From the NCBI GenBank assembly GCA_973895155.1, contig OZ316899.1, positions 1,116,001-1,180,000 of the forward strand: DNA of 64,000 nt, written 5' to 3'. The notes below the pieces were generated by a model. The model did no database searches. It worked only from the letters and a program-made list of their open reading frames with translations, and was not told where the DNA came from. Below, one piece after another: positions 22,930 through 34,623 of this stretch; position 1 is the stretch's first letter; each line of letters begins with the position of its first letter. The stretch comes from Marsupella aquatica (Eukaryota > Marchantiophyta). Both the position numbers and the translations under genes were made by a program.

Positions 22930-24715
22930 TGGTAGCTTCAGGCACTGTGGATCTCGGGCGAGCAGCATGGGCATTAGTAGAGTTGGAAGAATGCAATTTG
23001 GTGTAGTGAGCGTGTATGCTCCTCATTCCCCCAGAAGGAGGGCTATTCTTTGGAATGAATTAAAGCTGCTGCTGCCCCAGGCAAACTGGATTGTTTGTGG
23101 GACTTTAATATGACTAAGAGGCGGGTAGATTCTACTGGGAATTCTCCTTTTATCAAGGGCCGAGAAGCTGAGTTTCGGTGATTCTTTAAGGTGAGATTTA
23201 ATTTGGTGGATGCAATACTCTTGAAGGGAGCAGCAAATGGGGCATGTTTTACCTGGCGCAGAAATAGGAACGGGAGCATGGTCCAATCCCGGCTGGACAG
23301 GTTCTATTTCAGTGATAATGGAGACTGGATTGAACAGCTGCTGAAGCTTGAGCATGACGGTGGTTCGGCCCTCTTGGATCATGACCCTATTGTGATTTGT
23401 GTGAGACTGGTTGATGGTCTGCGGGGGGACTGCCCTCGGAAAAGGATTAGACTCTTTAAGGCAAATCCGGCACTATTGCTGATTGATGGTACAGTGGAGG
23501 CTTTGCAAGCGGCATGGTATGAAGGAAAAGGGTATTGCTCTGAACCGATACTGGCTTTTGACAAGGCTAGCAAGAACTTGAGACGAGTGTACATGGGGAA
23601 GCAGGCTTCACCCAAGAAGCAAGAGGAAGAGATGCTGCTATTGCGAAATCAGCTACGGGTGCTGAAGGTGGCGATTATGGAAGAGAGTTCAGAAAATGAA
23701 CTGCAGGAGTACATTGAAACGGAAGACCTATTACACGCAGCGGAACTAGAGGAGGCACATAGAGTAAGACGGCTGGAAAGAATCAAGTGGCTGGGGGAGG
23801 GAGAGGAACCCTCTCGATTTTACTTTGCAACGGTAAAGGCAAAGCGGGAACGGGAGGCGATGAAGTACCTAATGTTAGAGGGAGGGACGGTGATCACAGA
23901 TGCGGGGATGATAATGAGAGAAGTTGAAAAGGTGTGCATTGAACTGTATGCCCCCGCTGCTCCCACTACTCATGAGAGGGGAAATACTCTTAGGGAACGT
24001 GGCAGACTGCTAGAGCACACTTGGGCTTCTTTATCCATTGCGGAGACTGCAAGGCTGGAGGGGCTGCCAAGCGCTAAGGAAATCCAAGAGGTGCTTTGGG
24101 TACTCCCAAAAGATAAAGCCCCTGGCCCGGATGGACTTTCGGTGGAGGTATACCAGGCGTGTTGGGAATTCATGAAAGAGGATCTGGTCGCCATGGTACA
24201 AGAGTTCTGGCTGACTGGGAAGCTGGCAAGTGGGATCAAGGAGGGGACGATTAAGTTCATACCCAAGAAGCCTGATAAGAGAATGCTGAAGGATTGGAGA
24301 CCTTTAACTATGCTGAACACCATATACAAGCTGATTGCTAAAATATTGGCACTTCGATTAATCAGGATTCTGCCACAACTTATCAGCCCGTAGCAGACGG
24401 GCTTTATCCCCGGGAGAAATATTTTGGAAAACATTTCGCTGGCCTGGTTAACCTTTGACTGGCTGAAAAATAGGAAGCATGAGGCACTATTTCTTAAGCT
24501 AGATTTTGAGAAGGCGTTCGATAGAGTAGATCATGATTACATATGGGAGACGATGCATCTGTTAGGCATAAGCAGCAATTTTATTAAATTGGTACAGGCA
24601 CTGTTGTCAAATTCAACGTCAAGGATTTACCTAAATGGGATGGTATCCACTGAGATTGAACTTAAAAGGGGAGTCAGACAGGGCTGTCCCCTATCACCGC
24701 TCCTGTTTGTAATCT
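22930..24715 (+). pseudogene. LINE (L1-type) ORF2, 5' half: endonuclease remnant and RT N-terminal half
   Basis: A degraded apurinic-endonuclease region (about 22940-23190) keeps VYAPHSP and a frameshifted CGDFN motif. The open frame from 23191 has RLDRFYFS, a DHDPI motif near the endonuclease end, then the RT blocks DKAPGPDGLSVEVYQACW, LKDWRPLTMLNTIYKL, the TGFIPGRNI block, LDFEKAFDRVDHDY and GVRQGCPLSPLLFVIS. A single in-frame TAG at 24391-24393 sits just before QTGF. The coding sequence stops abruptly at 24715 because a CACTA element is inserted. The rest of the RT resumes at 43073 in phase. Enzyme role: target-primed reverse transcription; this copy is dead. Confidence 0.9.
24713..24715. 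repeat. CACTA target-site duplication, left copy (TCT)
   Basis: 3-bp TCT directly before the CACTAG terminus; the matching copy is at 43070-43072. Three bases is the standard duplication for CACTA elements. Confidence 0.85.
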
Positions 24716-24761
24716 CACTAGAAGAAACCCACCCATTCTGAGACCCTCCCCTATGTGACTT
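24716..24761 (+). repeat. CACTA left terminal inverted repeat
   Basis: Starts CACTAGAAGAAACCC, with CTGAGACC at offset 23 and TATGTGACT at offset 37. Both agree in position with the inverted right end. Confidence 0.85.
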
Positions 24762-26486
24762 GTGCGAGACCTTCATAAATATGCGACTCCAAGTTTGTGG
24801 GTGTCATGTTAGTTACATCATACCAACTAAGTTTTGGTGAGGTTGTGGGAAGTCATGCTTACAACTTTATCCAATGTCGCTATTGTAACACTGGTAAGTA
24901 AGAAATAGGTAAGTTATGTTAGTTACTCCACAATAGTGCAATATGAATTGGACATCATTTTTTAAAATTCTGTCAGCATGCATACCCCATTAGCCAATTT
25001 CAGATGCCAATCCCTAATATGCAACTCCCGGTGCAACTACATATTGCACACTCATGGTTCAATAAGTCCAAATATAATGGGTATAAATATGGGGGTTTTC
25101 ATCAGAATGGTGGGTACTTTCACTTATAATGTGGATTCATACCTGACTATATTTGGCCTTGTTCTTGACCAAAGTGCACTCTCCCCACATTGAACTTTTT
25201 GCTAAGTCATTTGCATTGGTTCTTTTATGTCCAAACCAACCTGTTTGCTAAGTCACTCGATGGCTGCCCACATGTGAGGGGTACTACTTTCCCTCAGGGT
25301 CAGTGTACCTTGGAGGTTGGTTTTGCGAGAGATTTTGGGGGTACTACTTGCCCTAAGTGTTCAGGGTCAGTGTGCCGCAGAGGTTGGTTTTGCGAGGGAA
25401 ATTGGGAGTCGACGACCTTCATTCCAGCTGCACTCTTCACGAACTTCCTGCAGGGTCGTTTGAAAGTGTTTGAGCGCGACTGGACTTTAGGGTGCAAATG
25501 TGTTTAGGATTGGGCCTGCTACGAGCATCAGTGTGGAGGTCTGCCAATCAGTTTTGAGGGGAGTCCATTGTCGCTTTTCAACCTGCTGGTGAGCTAAGCT
25601 GCTATTGAGTTTCAAGTGAGAGCTGCCGACTTGGAGTTGAGCTCTACGAGGTGGTGCCTGAGTGTACATCTGCTCGACATACTTTTGGGAGCTCGTAGTT
25701 GGTAGGAGGGCCAAGTCATTGCACAAAAAGTTGCAGCCGTGACAGTGCAAACTAGCTAGGCGGAGGCTGGTTACTGCAAGCAAGGCGGAGGATCACTGCG
25801 AGCTAGGTGGAGGAATGCTGCGCTGCTTCACATTGTCAAGAGACATGCTACATCGGCCCAAGTAAGGTTGCATTGACCTATCTATCTCTATGTCTATAAG
25901 GTCCTAACCGATAGTCTGCTTAGTGAGGTCATGCTTTAAGCTACATTTGTGCAATTGATTGTGTCCTGAGAAGCTTAACCATCACATGGGGGAACGGTAG
26001 CGAGAAAGGAGGGGTGGAGCCTGATGGTCGCCAAATATTCAAACAGGGTCGCCTTGCTCGATATTGGTCTCATTGTTTTTTGCTACGGTGTGAAGGCGGC
26101 GGAGCTTCTAGTCTGACCTTTGAGTGACTTGCGGTGAGCTTCTAGTGTGGCTATTGAGGTCGACTGACCTGCATTGACCGAGCTGATCAACCTACTGAGC
26201 TGCCATTGGGAGTTGGAGGTTGTGTTGCGTTTGATTTTGGAGTCGGGAGGCTAAATGCGATAGCTCTGTTCCGGGCTCTGTTCAGCTAATGCAGACATTT
26301 CTGCTCAGGAGACGAGGTAAAATCTATCGACCTTCAAGCTGCTGTGAGGTTCATTGAAGAGGGAGGTTGAATGCCTAGCGCTATGAGGTGAGGAAGGAGA
26401 GTATGGCCAAGCTGCATCTTTAGGGGTTTTGCTTCAGCTTCAACCATCTTTCATCGTCGTAATCGCTGCTCTCATCTATCGCTACA

Positions 26487-26710
26487 TGGTGGATTGCTGC
26501 TCTGCCCTTTTGGCATGGGTCGCCGACCTGCTGGATGCTATCTCCAGTTTAAAAACAAGTCATATCCTAAGTCCCGGTGTTGCAGTAGTGTCCCCGACTC
26601 TAAGATGGAACAGAGTATCATCTTTCTTGTTTCCTGCTGTTGCTGATGTATGTCTGTTCTCCCCTATTTTTGCTTACTGATTGGTCTCTCCACACTTCTT
26701 GCTTGACTTG
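26487..26710 (+). repeat. internal direct repeat A1 of the CACTA
   Basis: About 225 bp beginning GGATTGCTGCTCTGCCCTTT and ending CTTCTTGCTTGAC, repeated at 27315-27537 with small differences. The spacing of about 825 bp suggests a segmental duplication. Confidence 0.8.
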
Positions 26711-27314
26711 CTGCTTCCTTCAATCCCCTATCGCGGACTCACCTCGTGGCTGCAAGTATAGTTGTCTAGGTGATGTATGCATTGCGTGTTTAGGGTCTAG
26801 GTGACATCGTTGCTGAGCAAAATTCGCGAGCTGCCTAGGTCCATTGTCGAATGCTGCTTCCTTCAATCGCCTGGTGCCTGCTGTTACAATCGCCTGCTCA
26901 ATCATGCACCCAATCTCCTGGAGCTCATTCGCCTAGAGCTTCATCCGTCAGATTCAAACTATTATTGGACCTCCCTATTGCCCGAAGTGTATACACTCCT
27001 AGCATTGTCGTCCCAAACTGCAAAACGCTTCTCCCTGTTCTGTCCTCGTGCTTCACTATTTGTATTCAGGTGTTTTTATCAGTTTCAGAGGGGAGGTCAT
27101 TGTTTTTGCAAGTTGTTGGTGAGCTAAGCTTCCGCTGTGTGTAGGTTTAGGGAGTTGCGCGTGCGAGCTAACGACTTGGACCTGAGGCCACAATCTTTTA
27201 GGGAGCTTGGAGTGGAAGCCGACAACTTGGAGCGGGACTTCAACTTGCTATTACTAGCTACCTTGGACAAAGGTGACAGTCAGTAGCGCAAAGGTGAGAC
27301 TCGGTAGTTTTAGC

Positions 27315-27537
27315 GGATTGCTGCTCTGCCCTTTTGCCATGGGTCGCCGGCCTGCTGGATGCTACTAGCAGATTAAGAACAACTCATATCCTAAGTCCCG
27401 GTGTTGCAGTGGTGTCCCCGACCCTAAGATGCCACCCGAAATCATCTTTCTTGTTTCCTGCTGCTGCTGATCATGTATGTATGTTCTCCCCTATTTTTGC
27501 TTACTGATTGGTCTCTCCACACTTCTTGCTTGACATG
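27315..27537 (+). repeat. internal direct repeat A2 of the CACTA
   Basis: Second copy of the 26487-26710 repeat. It shares the CCTAAGTCCCGGTGTTGCAG block and the TTTGCTTACTGATTGGTCTC block. Confidence 0.8.
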
Positions 27538-30500
27538 ACTGTTTTGCTCCTCCCTGTATCAGAACATGCCTTGTGCCCCGTGCTCTGGCAATGGGGTGGG
27601 GGGGGTGAACAGACGGCCTTAAGGTCCACTAAATTTATAGGAACCGTGCAATCGTTCAGCTGATTTTAGCAGCAAGTTCCCTTGCTTTCCCCTGTTTTTG
27701 CTAAGATCCCTCCCCACTAATCACATGCATCTTTTACTTTTCTCGGTGGCCCGTGCACCTGCCTTCCTACTTTCGTTCTTATGGACTTTCCTTAGGTTTT
27801 CTTTCACCTGATTTTGGACTTTTTGCTCCGGTGGAATCTGTCTTGACAACTTGTGTTTGTTCTAATTGTTAATATCTCAAGAGGGTCGTCAACTAAGCTC
27901 ACAGGAGTCAAAGCTAACTACAAGCTAGCAAATAGGGAGAATGCTCCCAAGTCGAGTCAGGAGGAAGTTACTAAAACTAGACCTTCAGAACTCTCAAAAC
28001 TGGAAAGTGAAATTCAGCCTGAGACACGCAGCTGAAGGCCACAAGGATAACTATATGGCCACGCTGTCCCTCATTCAAGTCCAAAGTCCTCTTCAGATTG
28101 TCTGAACTCCTATCTGAACTCCTGAACTGGATGAAGTCCTGTCTGAATGTGAAGTTCAGATTGACAATCTCAAATGGCAAGTTCTGAACTCTTGTCTGAA
28201 CTTCATCCACCCTTCTAAACTGGGATTTGTGCTATGTGTATAGACTCCACATTGTTGCTTCTCCCTTTCGGGCCAGCCCTCCTTGTGAAACGTAGGAGCA
28301 CGATCATGGCACTTACACATAGTCTGACATTCAAAAAATGCTACTTCTCAGCAGCATGTTTCGAGTAGTTTGCCTGTGTGTTGAGCCCGGGGTTGAGCCT
28401 AATTATTTGTTTATTGCTTTAGTAACATGCATGGCCAATTGGTTTCTCTTCATGTAAAGGCAAGTTTTTGAAACTTACTACTTGAATTGGTGGTTTGAAT
28501 TTAGTTAAGTGTTGAGAAATTAGCATTCACACTAACTATTTTTCTTTTGTGATTGAGTTCTCTTTGCTATTGAATGTATTGAATAATTATTTCATCACAG
28601 AAATTTTCAGAACAAACACGGAAGCACCCGGGGGCTGAGGATTGGATATTGAGGCTGAAGACATTGAGGTAATAAACTGGGTGTGGTTCGGGTGACAATG
28701 TTAGCAACTGGTGCTTCTTCAGGGGAACTTCCCATGTGCAATTTATCCACACATGATTGACTTTGGTTCTTGCTATTTTTCTTTTGGTGTACTCTTCAGT
28801 TTGGTGTCACTCTATCCTTTCCTATAGCCTCGAAATAGGAACACACCTGCTTAGTGGTCCCCAATTGCCCAATGATTTATAATGACTGTGTCTAGGCGAT
28901 GTATGCATTGCGTGTTCATTCCAGAAGAATGAATATGTACACTTTGCACAAACCTGGACAGATTTTGAATGTTATTTATCTGAGTTTCTGTTTGTGAGCT
29001 CTGACTTGGAGCCTTAACATTTGTGTTTCTGTGGGGTTGAGCAGAGTTTGTTCCGTCCAGAAGCTGCTGTACTGAAGTGATCGGCCTCCGGCTTGGAGGT
29101 GAATCTTCAATTTTTTCTGGATCCGAGTGACTTCTGTCCAGCTGAGTTTTGCTTTGTCGGGACGATTGTGTTTGGCTAAGATGCTAGATTGTGGCTTGTC
29201 TTCTTGCTTCCAGCTTGTGTATATTCAATTAATAGAAGTTGGGAACGAAGTGATAATTGAATTTCCTTATATTAAGCATCTTGACCTAGAAACTCAATAC
29301 ATAAACTCCTGGAGTCCCTCGGGACATAAAATGAGCCAAATTGTTTCAAAATTGGGAACCTGCACCCGCACTACTCAAACAAATGTGTTGGGCTTGGTGG
29401 CCTTGTAAGTCGTCTTTAGCTTTCGCGATGGAGGTTGAATCTTGCGGTACGTCAAGGGGAACTTGATCTTTGAATCATGGAACTGCTTGGTACTTTCTCG
29501 CTTGCACAGAGAGACAGGGACTGTCGTAGTCTTGATGATCTGGATGCAAGGGAACCGAACTCTATGACAAGAAGCCATCTCATCATACATCTGCTGTGTG
29601 GTTGTTTAATGTGGTATCACGATATTTCTTGTACATGTTGGGATAACCTGTACAACTCTGATACCTCACCCAGATACCGAAGTTCTTAATTGTGGTGGGC
29701 TTCTTTTCGAAGATCTGGTAGGCACATTATTCAGCATTTGCTAACTTCGAAACTAGAAGGGTAACACATTAAACAACAGAGAAACTCACAACATCCTCCT
29801 TTGGTCCTTCAGAGTCTGTACTTTGATTATGAAGTTTGACTGAGTTTCTGTTTACTGAAAGAATGTGACTGTGTAAGAGTTCCGTTTGGCAGTGGATTGG
29901 TTGAAGCACTTCATGCTAGTGTGTTGTCCACAGCTCTTCAACCAGCTTTCGTCTTCCTTGTCTTTCACCACTTACGATGACATCAATTCAGCTAAGACCA
30001 TAGAAGGTTCCAAAGCATCTAACTTGTAAAATCACATTTTGTTACATCAAGGACTAAGGTGTTCGGTGCCAAAGGAGACAGCACAACAAACACGCTGAAA
30101 AGACTTCAGGACTGGGTTCAACAAGGTAGTGAAGGTGCTTAGAGCCATAGTAAGTATGCATTCTGTATCTTTCTTTGTTGATGTGAGCTTGTGCATAATG
30201 GGAGTTGTAGTTGGCAAGAGTTCCAAATATGAATAGATCCAGAAGTATGTGATCATGTACTTGCTCTATAAAGTTCTGAAGATATAAGCATTTTCTGTTA
30301 GACCAGGCAACTTGGGAGTTGGAAAGTGTCACCTGCATCTGAGGGGCTACACCGGGGGCATCAGTGGAGGTTCACTTGCACAACACGACAACCAGTGAAT
30401 TTTCTCTCTGCTGCAACCTGCAAGGTGAGACTTTCGGTCTTTCTGGATGAAAAAACAGGATTTTAATATGATTGATATACATGTCCGTCGAGAATATGGG

Positions 30501-31791
30501 TTTATCACCAAGCTCTTTGTCTTAGGAAACTCATAAACTCAGAATCAAATATGTACTATGCACGTTTCATGCTATGTGTATACTATGACCTGTAGTTGGA
30601 ACCAAGACAATGAGTGGGAACTGATTAGTTTAGGTGGTTGCTGTTGGCGAGGCAAGTCGACCTCTTGCTCACCTTGCTCATCAAAGGACGTGAACAGAGG
30701 ACATCACAACGAAAGCAACACTTATGGTGAGGACCCGCAACGCTGAACATGTGCGACTTGCACGCAAGGCAGAGATGTTGCACCTTGAGTATGTCAGACT
30801 TGGGATCCTTCCAGCCCAGTCTGCATGGTACTTTGAGTACCCTGTTGTTTCCAGGAACAACTACAGCCGGCCTCTACCTGCTTCAGTACCCTTCCCGACA
30901 TCCTTGGTATTTGTGTCTCTTGTACATGACCCGCCACAAATTAGGTGCCAAGGGTGTGTACACAGTTGCCAATATGACTGTCCTGCCTGTAGGGCTTCTG
31001 GCCCAGAATTGGATGACCGTTCTCTTGGATGCCGATTTTTGCACAGAGCACAATGTATCATCTGGAACCACTCGCCATCCTGCAGTGTGCCTGGTGATGT
31101 CACTTGTCCTGCCCTCCTAGACCCCACCACCGGTGACTTTGGTGTCTACACATGTTTGGATCACATGCTCTAGAGGACCACTTGTCACACCGCATGCACA
31201 GACCAGATACCATTGACCTATAGCTTAACACTCTGACTTCAACACAGAGGATATTTACTTAAAATTTTGATGTATGAGCAATTTTGGGTCCAGGGTTTAG
31301 GGTCAACAGTACATAACTTATATCCTATTATGCCTGCACTAAGCAAAATATCCTAATTCAAGAGGCTAGCAAACTCGCATAAAAGTCTCTATTGAAAGAC
31401 TGCTTTCATGACTGCTTTAACCTGGTGAACATTGCAACGTTCAATGAATTAATGGGCCATGTGATAACCTGTAAAATGTGATTTATGCATCACTTATTTG
31501 TCTCAGCCACTATCATAGCCTATTTAGGATGTATAAATTTCAACCCTTATGACACTGCTTCATACCAATCCTCTTCGAAGAATGCCTGTTTTACATGTCA
31601 CGACTATTGTATGTGATTCAAATGCATGAAATGTTGTTGCAGATCTCCTTTGGTGAATCATAGCCACAATTAAAATTGAGGTGTTGGTGGAGCAATTGTA
31701 TTAGGGGATCAGGTTTGTGTGTGGGCTCAACATACCAAAAGTATGTCTGCTCTGCATCCTTGTGTGGCCATTCCAATTCATTGCAGTAGCA

Positions 31792-31934
31792 AATGCCTTT
31801 GTACCTTAAATGCTAAATATATTTTACTTTCTGTGCAGTCTGCTAAATTGTAGAGTCTATCTAAATGCCTTTGTACCTTAAATGCTAAATATATATTACT
31901 TTCTGTGCAGTCTGCTAAACTGTAGAGTCTATCT
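31792..31934 (+). repeat. 71-bp tandem duplication directly upstream of the PHD gene
   Basis: Two head-to-tail copies, each with CCTTTGTACCTTAAATGCTA, TTACTTTCTGTGCAGTCTGC and GTAGAGTCTATCT. They differ by two bases. Each holds a polypyrimidine-CTGTGCAG sequence resembling a splice acceptor. Confidence 0.85.
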
Positions 31935-31945
31935 CATGCGCAGGC

Positions 31946-32626
31946 ATGGCACGACCTAAAATTCAAGCCAAAAAGCGTGTGACAGAGGTGAGAAACACAG
32001 GTGTACTTGGGGCAGATGCTACTAACTTCTCTGCAAGTCAGATTTTCCAGAAGGCAGCTCATTGTTGTGCCATTTGTGACGATGGTGGGGGCCTGGTCAT
32101 TTGTGAGGGCCCTTGCATGAGGCATTTCCACCTCAACCCGGAGTCTGACCTTGCTGTAGAAAACAACTGTCCAGGGGTGGGCCTCCCGTCAACACACCAG
32201 GGAGACTGGATGTGCACTGATTGTTTGGAGAAGCAGGCTAAGTGTGCACAGTGTGGGAAGTTGGGGTCCTATGAGGGCTCTGTTGATGCTGCAGCAAATG
32301 TTAGGAAATGTCCAGACCGTTTTCGTGTGAGATTTTTCTATTTTGAGTGTTTGCCTGTTCATGCCACAGCTTGCCCACTTCATAGGTGCAAGGCATGTGG
32401 TGAGCATGATCATGAGTACTGGACTGACATAGTCCACTGTGCTAGGTGTCCCACCATGTGGCACTATCATTGCCTGAAAGATTGTCAAGCAGAGGGTTAT
32501 GCTTGTGATAGAGAAATCTATGATCACTCTGCACATGGTGTTGATCGATGGATATTTTATTGTCATCGCCATGCCATTGATCCTACCTCGCGCACTCCTG
32601 TGAGAGATCACATATCTTGGCTGTGA
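31946..32626 (+). CDS. EDM2-like composite PHD-finger protein carried by the CACTA
   Basis: 226-aa single-exon frame. An acceptor-like GCGCAG lies just before the ATG, so a 5' UTR intron is likely. The N-terminus is basic. PHD 1 spans about residues 41-93: CAIC, DDGGGLVICEGPC, H62, then W88-x-C-x2-C. An extended finger follows (C100/C103, KLGS, C122, CPLH at 143-146). A third finger has C148/C151, C165/C168, WHYHC at 172-176, and C206/H208. The order CAICDDGG...CEG.C.R.FH...CGKLGS...CP.H.C..C closely follows the composite PHD module of plant EDM2. EDM2 is known to act at silenced, H3K9me2-bearing, transposon-containing introns. The RRM and other parts of EDM2 are absent. Role inferred: chromatin reader cargo. 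It could alternatively be a structural zinc-binding cofactor of transposition. Confidence 0.75.
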   Translation: MARPKIQAKKRVTEVRNTGVLGADATNFSASQIFQKAAHCCAICDDGGGLVICEGPCMRHFHLNPESDLAVENNCPGVGLPSTHQGDWMCTDCLEKQAKCAQCGKLGSYEGSVDAAANVRKCPDRFRVRFFYFECLPVHATACPLHRCKACGEHDHEYWTDIVHCARCPTMWHYHCLKDCQAEGYACDREIYDHSAHGVDRWIFYCHRHAIDPTSRTPVRDHISWL

Positions 32627-33218
32627 AGCTGAACATTGTACATGCACAGTGCACCTGATGTGGATGTACTATTTTTGGAGATTGCAGAGATTCCAATTTT
32701 GAAAAGGAGTTGGGTAGGCGAGTTTATATAGGCAGCACTTATCTTGTGCTCTGGCGTCAGTGGCTGGGTACATGCCTATAAAAACTTATCCTTACAAGCC
32801 TTCTTGGAAGTATTTAGGCTGAGTGGTCATTTTCATAAACACTTTCATCAGACTGCTAAATTAAAACAGGACTTCTAAGTTGTAAGCGTATAAATTATCA
32901 GGCATGCGATTAATCAAATTGCCCTATAAGTTTGTCATTGAACGTATCCTCCTTTACAACAAAATATGTATGTGCCATGACAAGTTGGTTGCACTTCATT
33001 TCACCTTTGATATGGATTTTGTAGTATATATTCAAACAATGTCCTGCATCCGTGCAGGTGCCTAGTACGTATTGTTCACACATCCCTTGTACCTATCAAA
33101 ATCGGACCTGAGCACCAGTGGGCCAGATCAACTCAAAAAGCAGGAATTTTGTTGTCCTTGTATTGTCAGGTGAACCCATTCTTCCAAAATTCACTGTCAT
33201 CACGTAGGGTGTGTGTAC

Positions 33219-34091
33219 ATGGAGCCTGGGAAACGTAGAAAGTGTGACCACCCAGCAGTGTTTACAGGGGTCAGAGCCATTTTGGTCCATGGCCAGCATG
33301 GGTTGACCAAAGTGCATTGGCCAACTGTACAGAAATGATTCTCTGAGCTCCATGGCACTGTAGTTCAGGACATCACTCCAGAGACTACACATGTTGTTGC
33401 AGGGACATGGCTATCAGTGATAAAGAAGTGGTCATGGTCCTACATGAATTCTGCAATTACTAAGCAAGGCCTAAAAGTAGTTGAGGCCTCTTGGATCACA
33501 GATTCCATAGCACATCAGATTGTACAGGATACTGAGCAATATGAGCTGTGGGAGGATGAAGAAGCTACTGCATCAGCTTGGGCTGAACAAGAAGTCTGGG
33601 AAGCAAAGGCACGGCTTGCTGATGTCCAATATGGACCTGTACTCAACAAAGGACAGAGCTCTAGAAGGCTGAAGAGTATGTTGGCTGAGGAGACGAAGCA
33701 ACCAACCCCCATTCTGAAAGGGCTGAGCATGGTATTTGTGGAGGCGGGAATTGGAGAGGTTAAGTGCAAAGTGTACAAGTCCACGGTGCTTGACCTAGGT
33801 GGGACAATGGAGGAGAATATAACAGAGGACACCACTCATGTCATTACTAAGTCATATCCCAAAGCCTGCCGCAAGTTTGGGAAGGGAGACATTCGCTTTT
33901 ATGTCATGTCCCATAATGTGTTTGTGGTTTCATATGCTTGGCTTGTGGAATCAGTAGCAGCTGGGAAGTGTCAAAACCCAATGGACTATGATCTTTTTGA
34001 GGCCTGGCCACGGAAGGGTCAGGATCCTTACAGAGAGGACTATGAGACAACAAGTGAGGAATGGGTCATTAGCGATTCTGAATCAGAGTGA
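33219..34091 (+). CDS. tandem BRCT-domain protein carried by the CACTA, one internal TGA
   Basis: From ATG at 33219 the frame gives 290 aa. BRCT 1 is about residues 13-95: FTGVRAILVHG, the DITPETTHVV block, then VVEASWITDSI with the conserved Trp. A helical acidic linker follows. BRCT 2 is about residues 168-260: LKGLSMVFVEAG, LDLGGTMEENITEDTTHVI and FVVSYAWLVESVAAGKC. The C-terminus is acidic and ends SDSESE. BRCT pairs bind phosphopeptides, often in DNA-repair complexes. An in-frame TGA at 33336-33338 interrupts BRCT 1. Without it, only the frame from about 33417 (224 codons) is open. The stop may be a C-to-T mutation or hide a small intron. Same strand as the transposase, about 530 bp upstream of it. 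Confidence 0.7.
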
Positions 34092-34623
34092 GGAGTAGTA
34101 GCATCAGTTTGGACACAAGTTTTTTTGTATAAATCAGATCATTGAAATAAATGTGATCTTTGAACTAATGTACCTTGTTATGGTTGGTGGCAGTTGGGCT
34201 TATTTTACTGTTGGCGGATTGTTGTTTCCTGCTGCCTGGGGGTGTCACTGTAAACGTACTGGGTGGGCTCAAATCTCAGCGGTGAGATATCTGATACCGC
34301 TCTCACACCTATGCCTATGACTATACATGATTGGACTCTGATATGGTTATGGGTGTACATGCAGAGGCGGTACATTTGAGGACAGCTGTGGAGGTGGTGA
34401 CACCCTCAAACATTGAGGAATTTTGTGTCATTCACTTGACAATAGGTACACTACTCGCAAACCTGTTTTTTTCTTTTGGGGTGGTTTAGGGTTTGTGAGA
34501 ATTTATTACACGTTATGTTAACTCTTTTGGCACATACAGTCAGGGATATATGGAACACAAATACCACCATTAGGCATCCCTGTTCACTGCTGTCCATGAC
34601 TGCAGAGCTTCCAGCCTGTTACA

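Larger units (their letters stand above)
24762..31791. other. left 7 kb of the CACTA, no convincing gene
   Basis: The subterminal part up to about 24900 has GTCAT/GTGACT-like words. The rest has short ORFs only. Overlapping frames at 30724-31173 give Cys-rich peptides, but neither has a recognised domain. The segment may hold 5' UTR introns of the PHD gene or captured non-coding DNA. Internal duplications are listed separately. Confidence 0.45.

Noticed and set aside
30724-31173. Two overlapping plus-strand ORFs (149 and 123 codons) in the CACTA left arm
   Set aside because: Both frames are open over the same bases and neither has a recognisable domain, so I could not support either as a gene.
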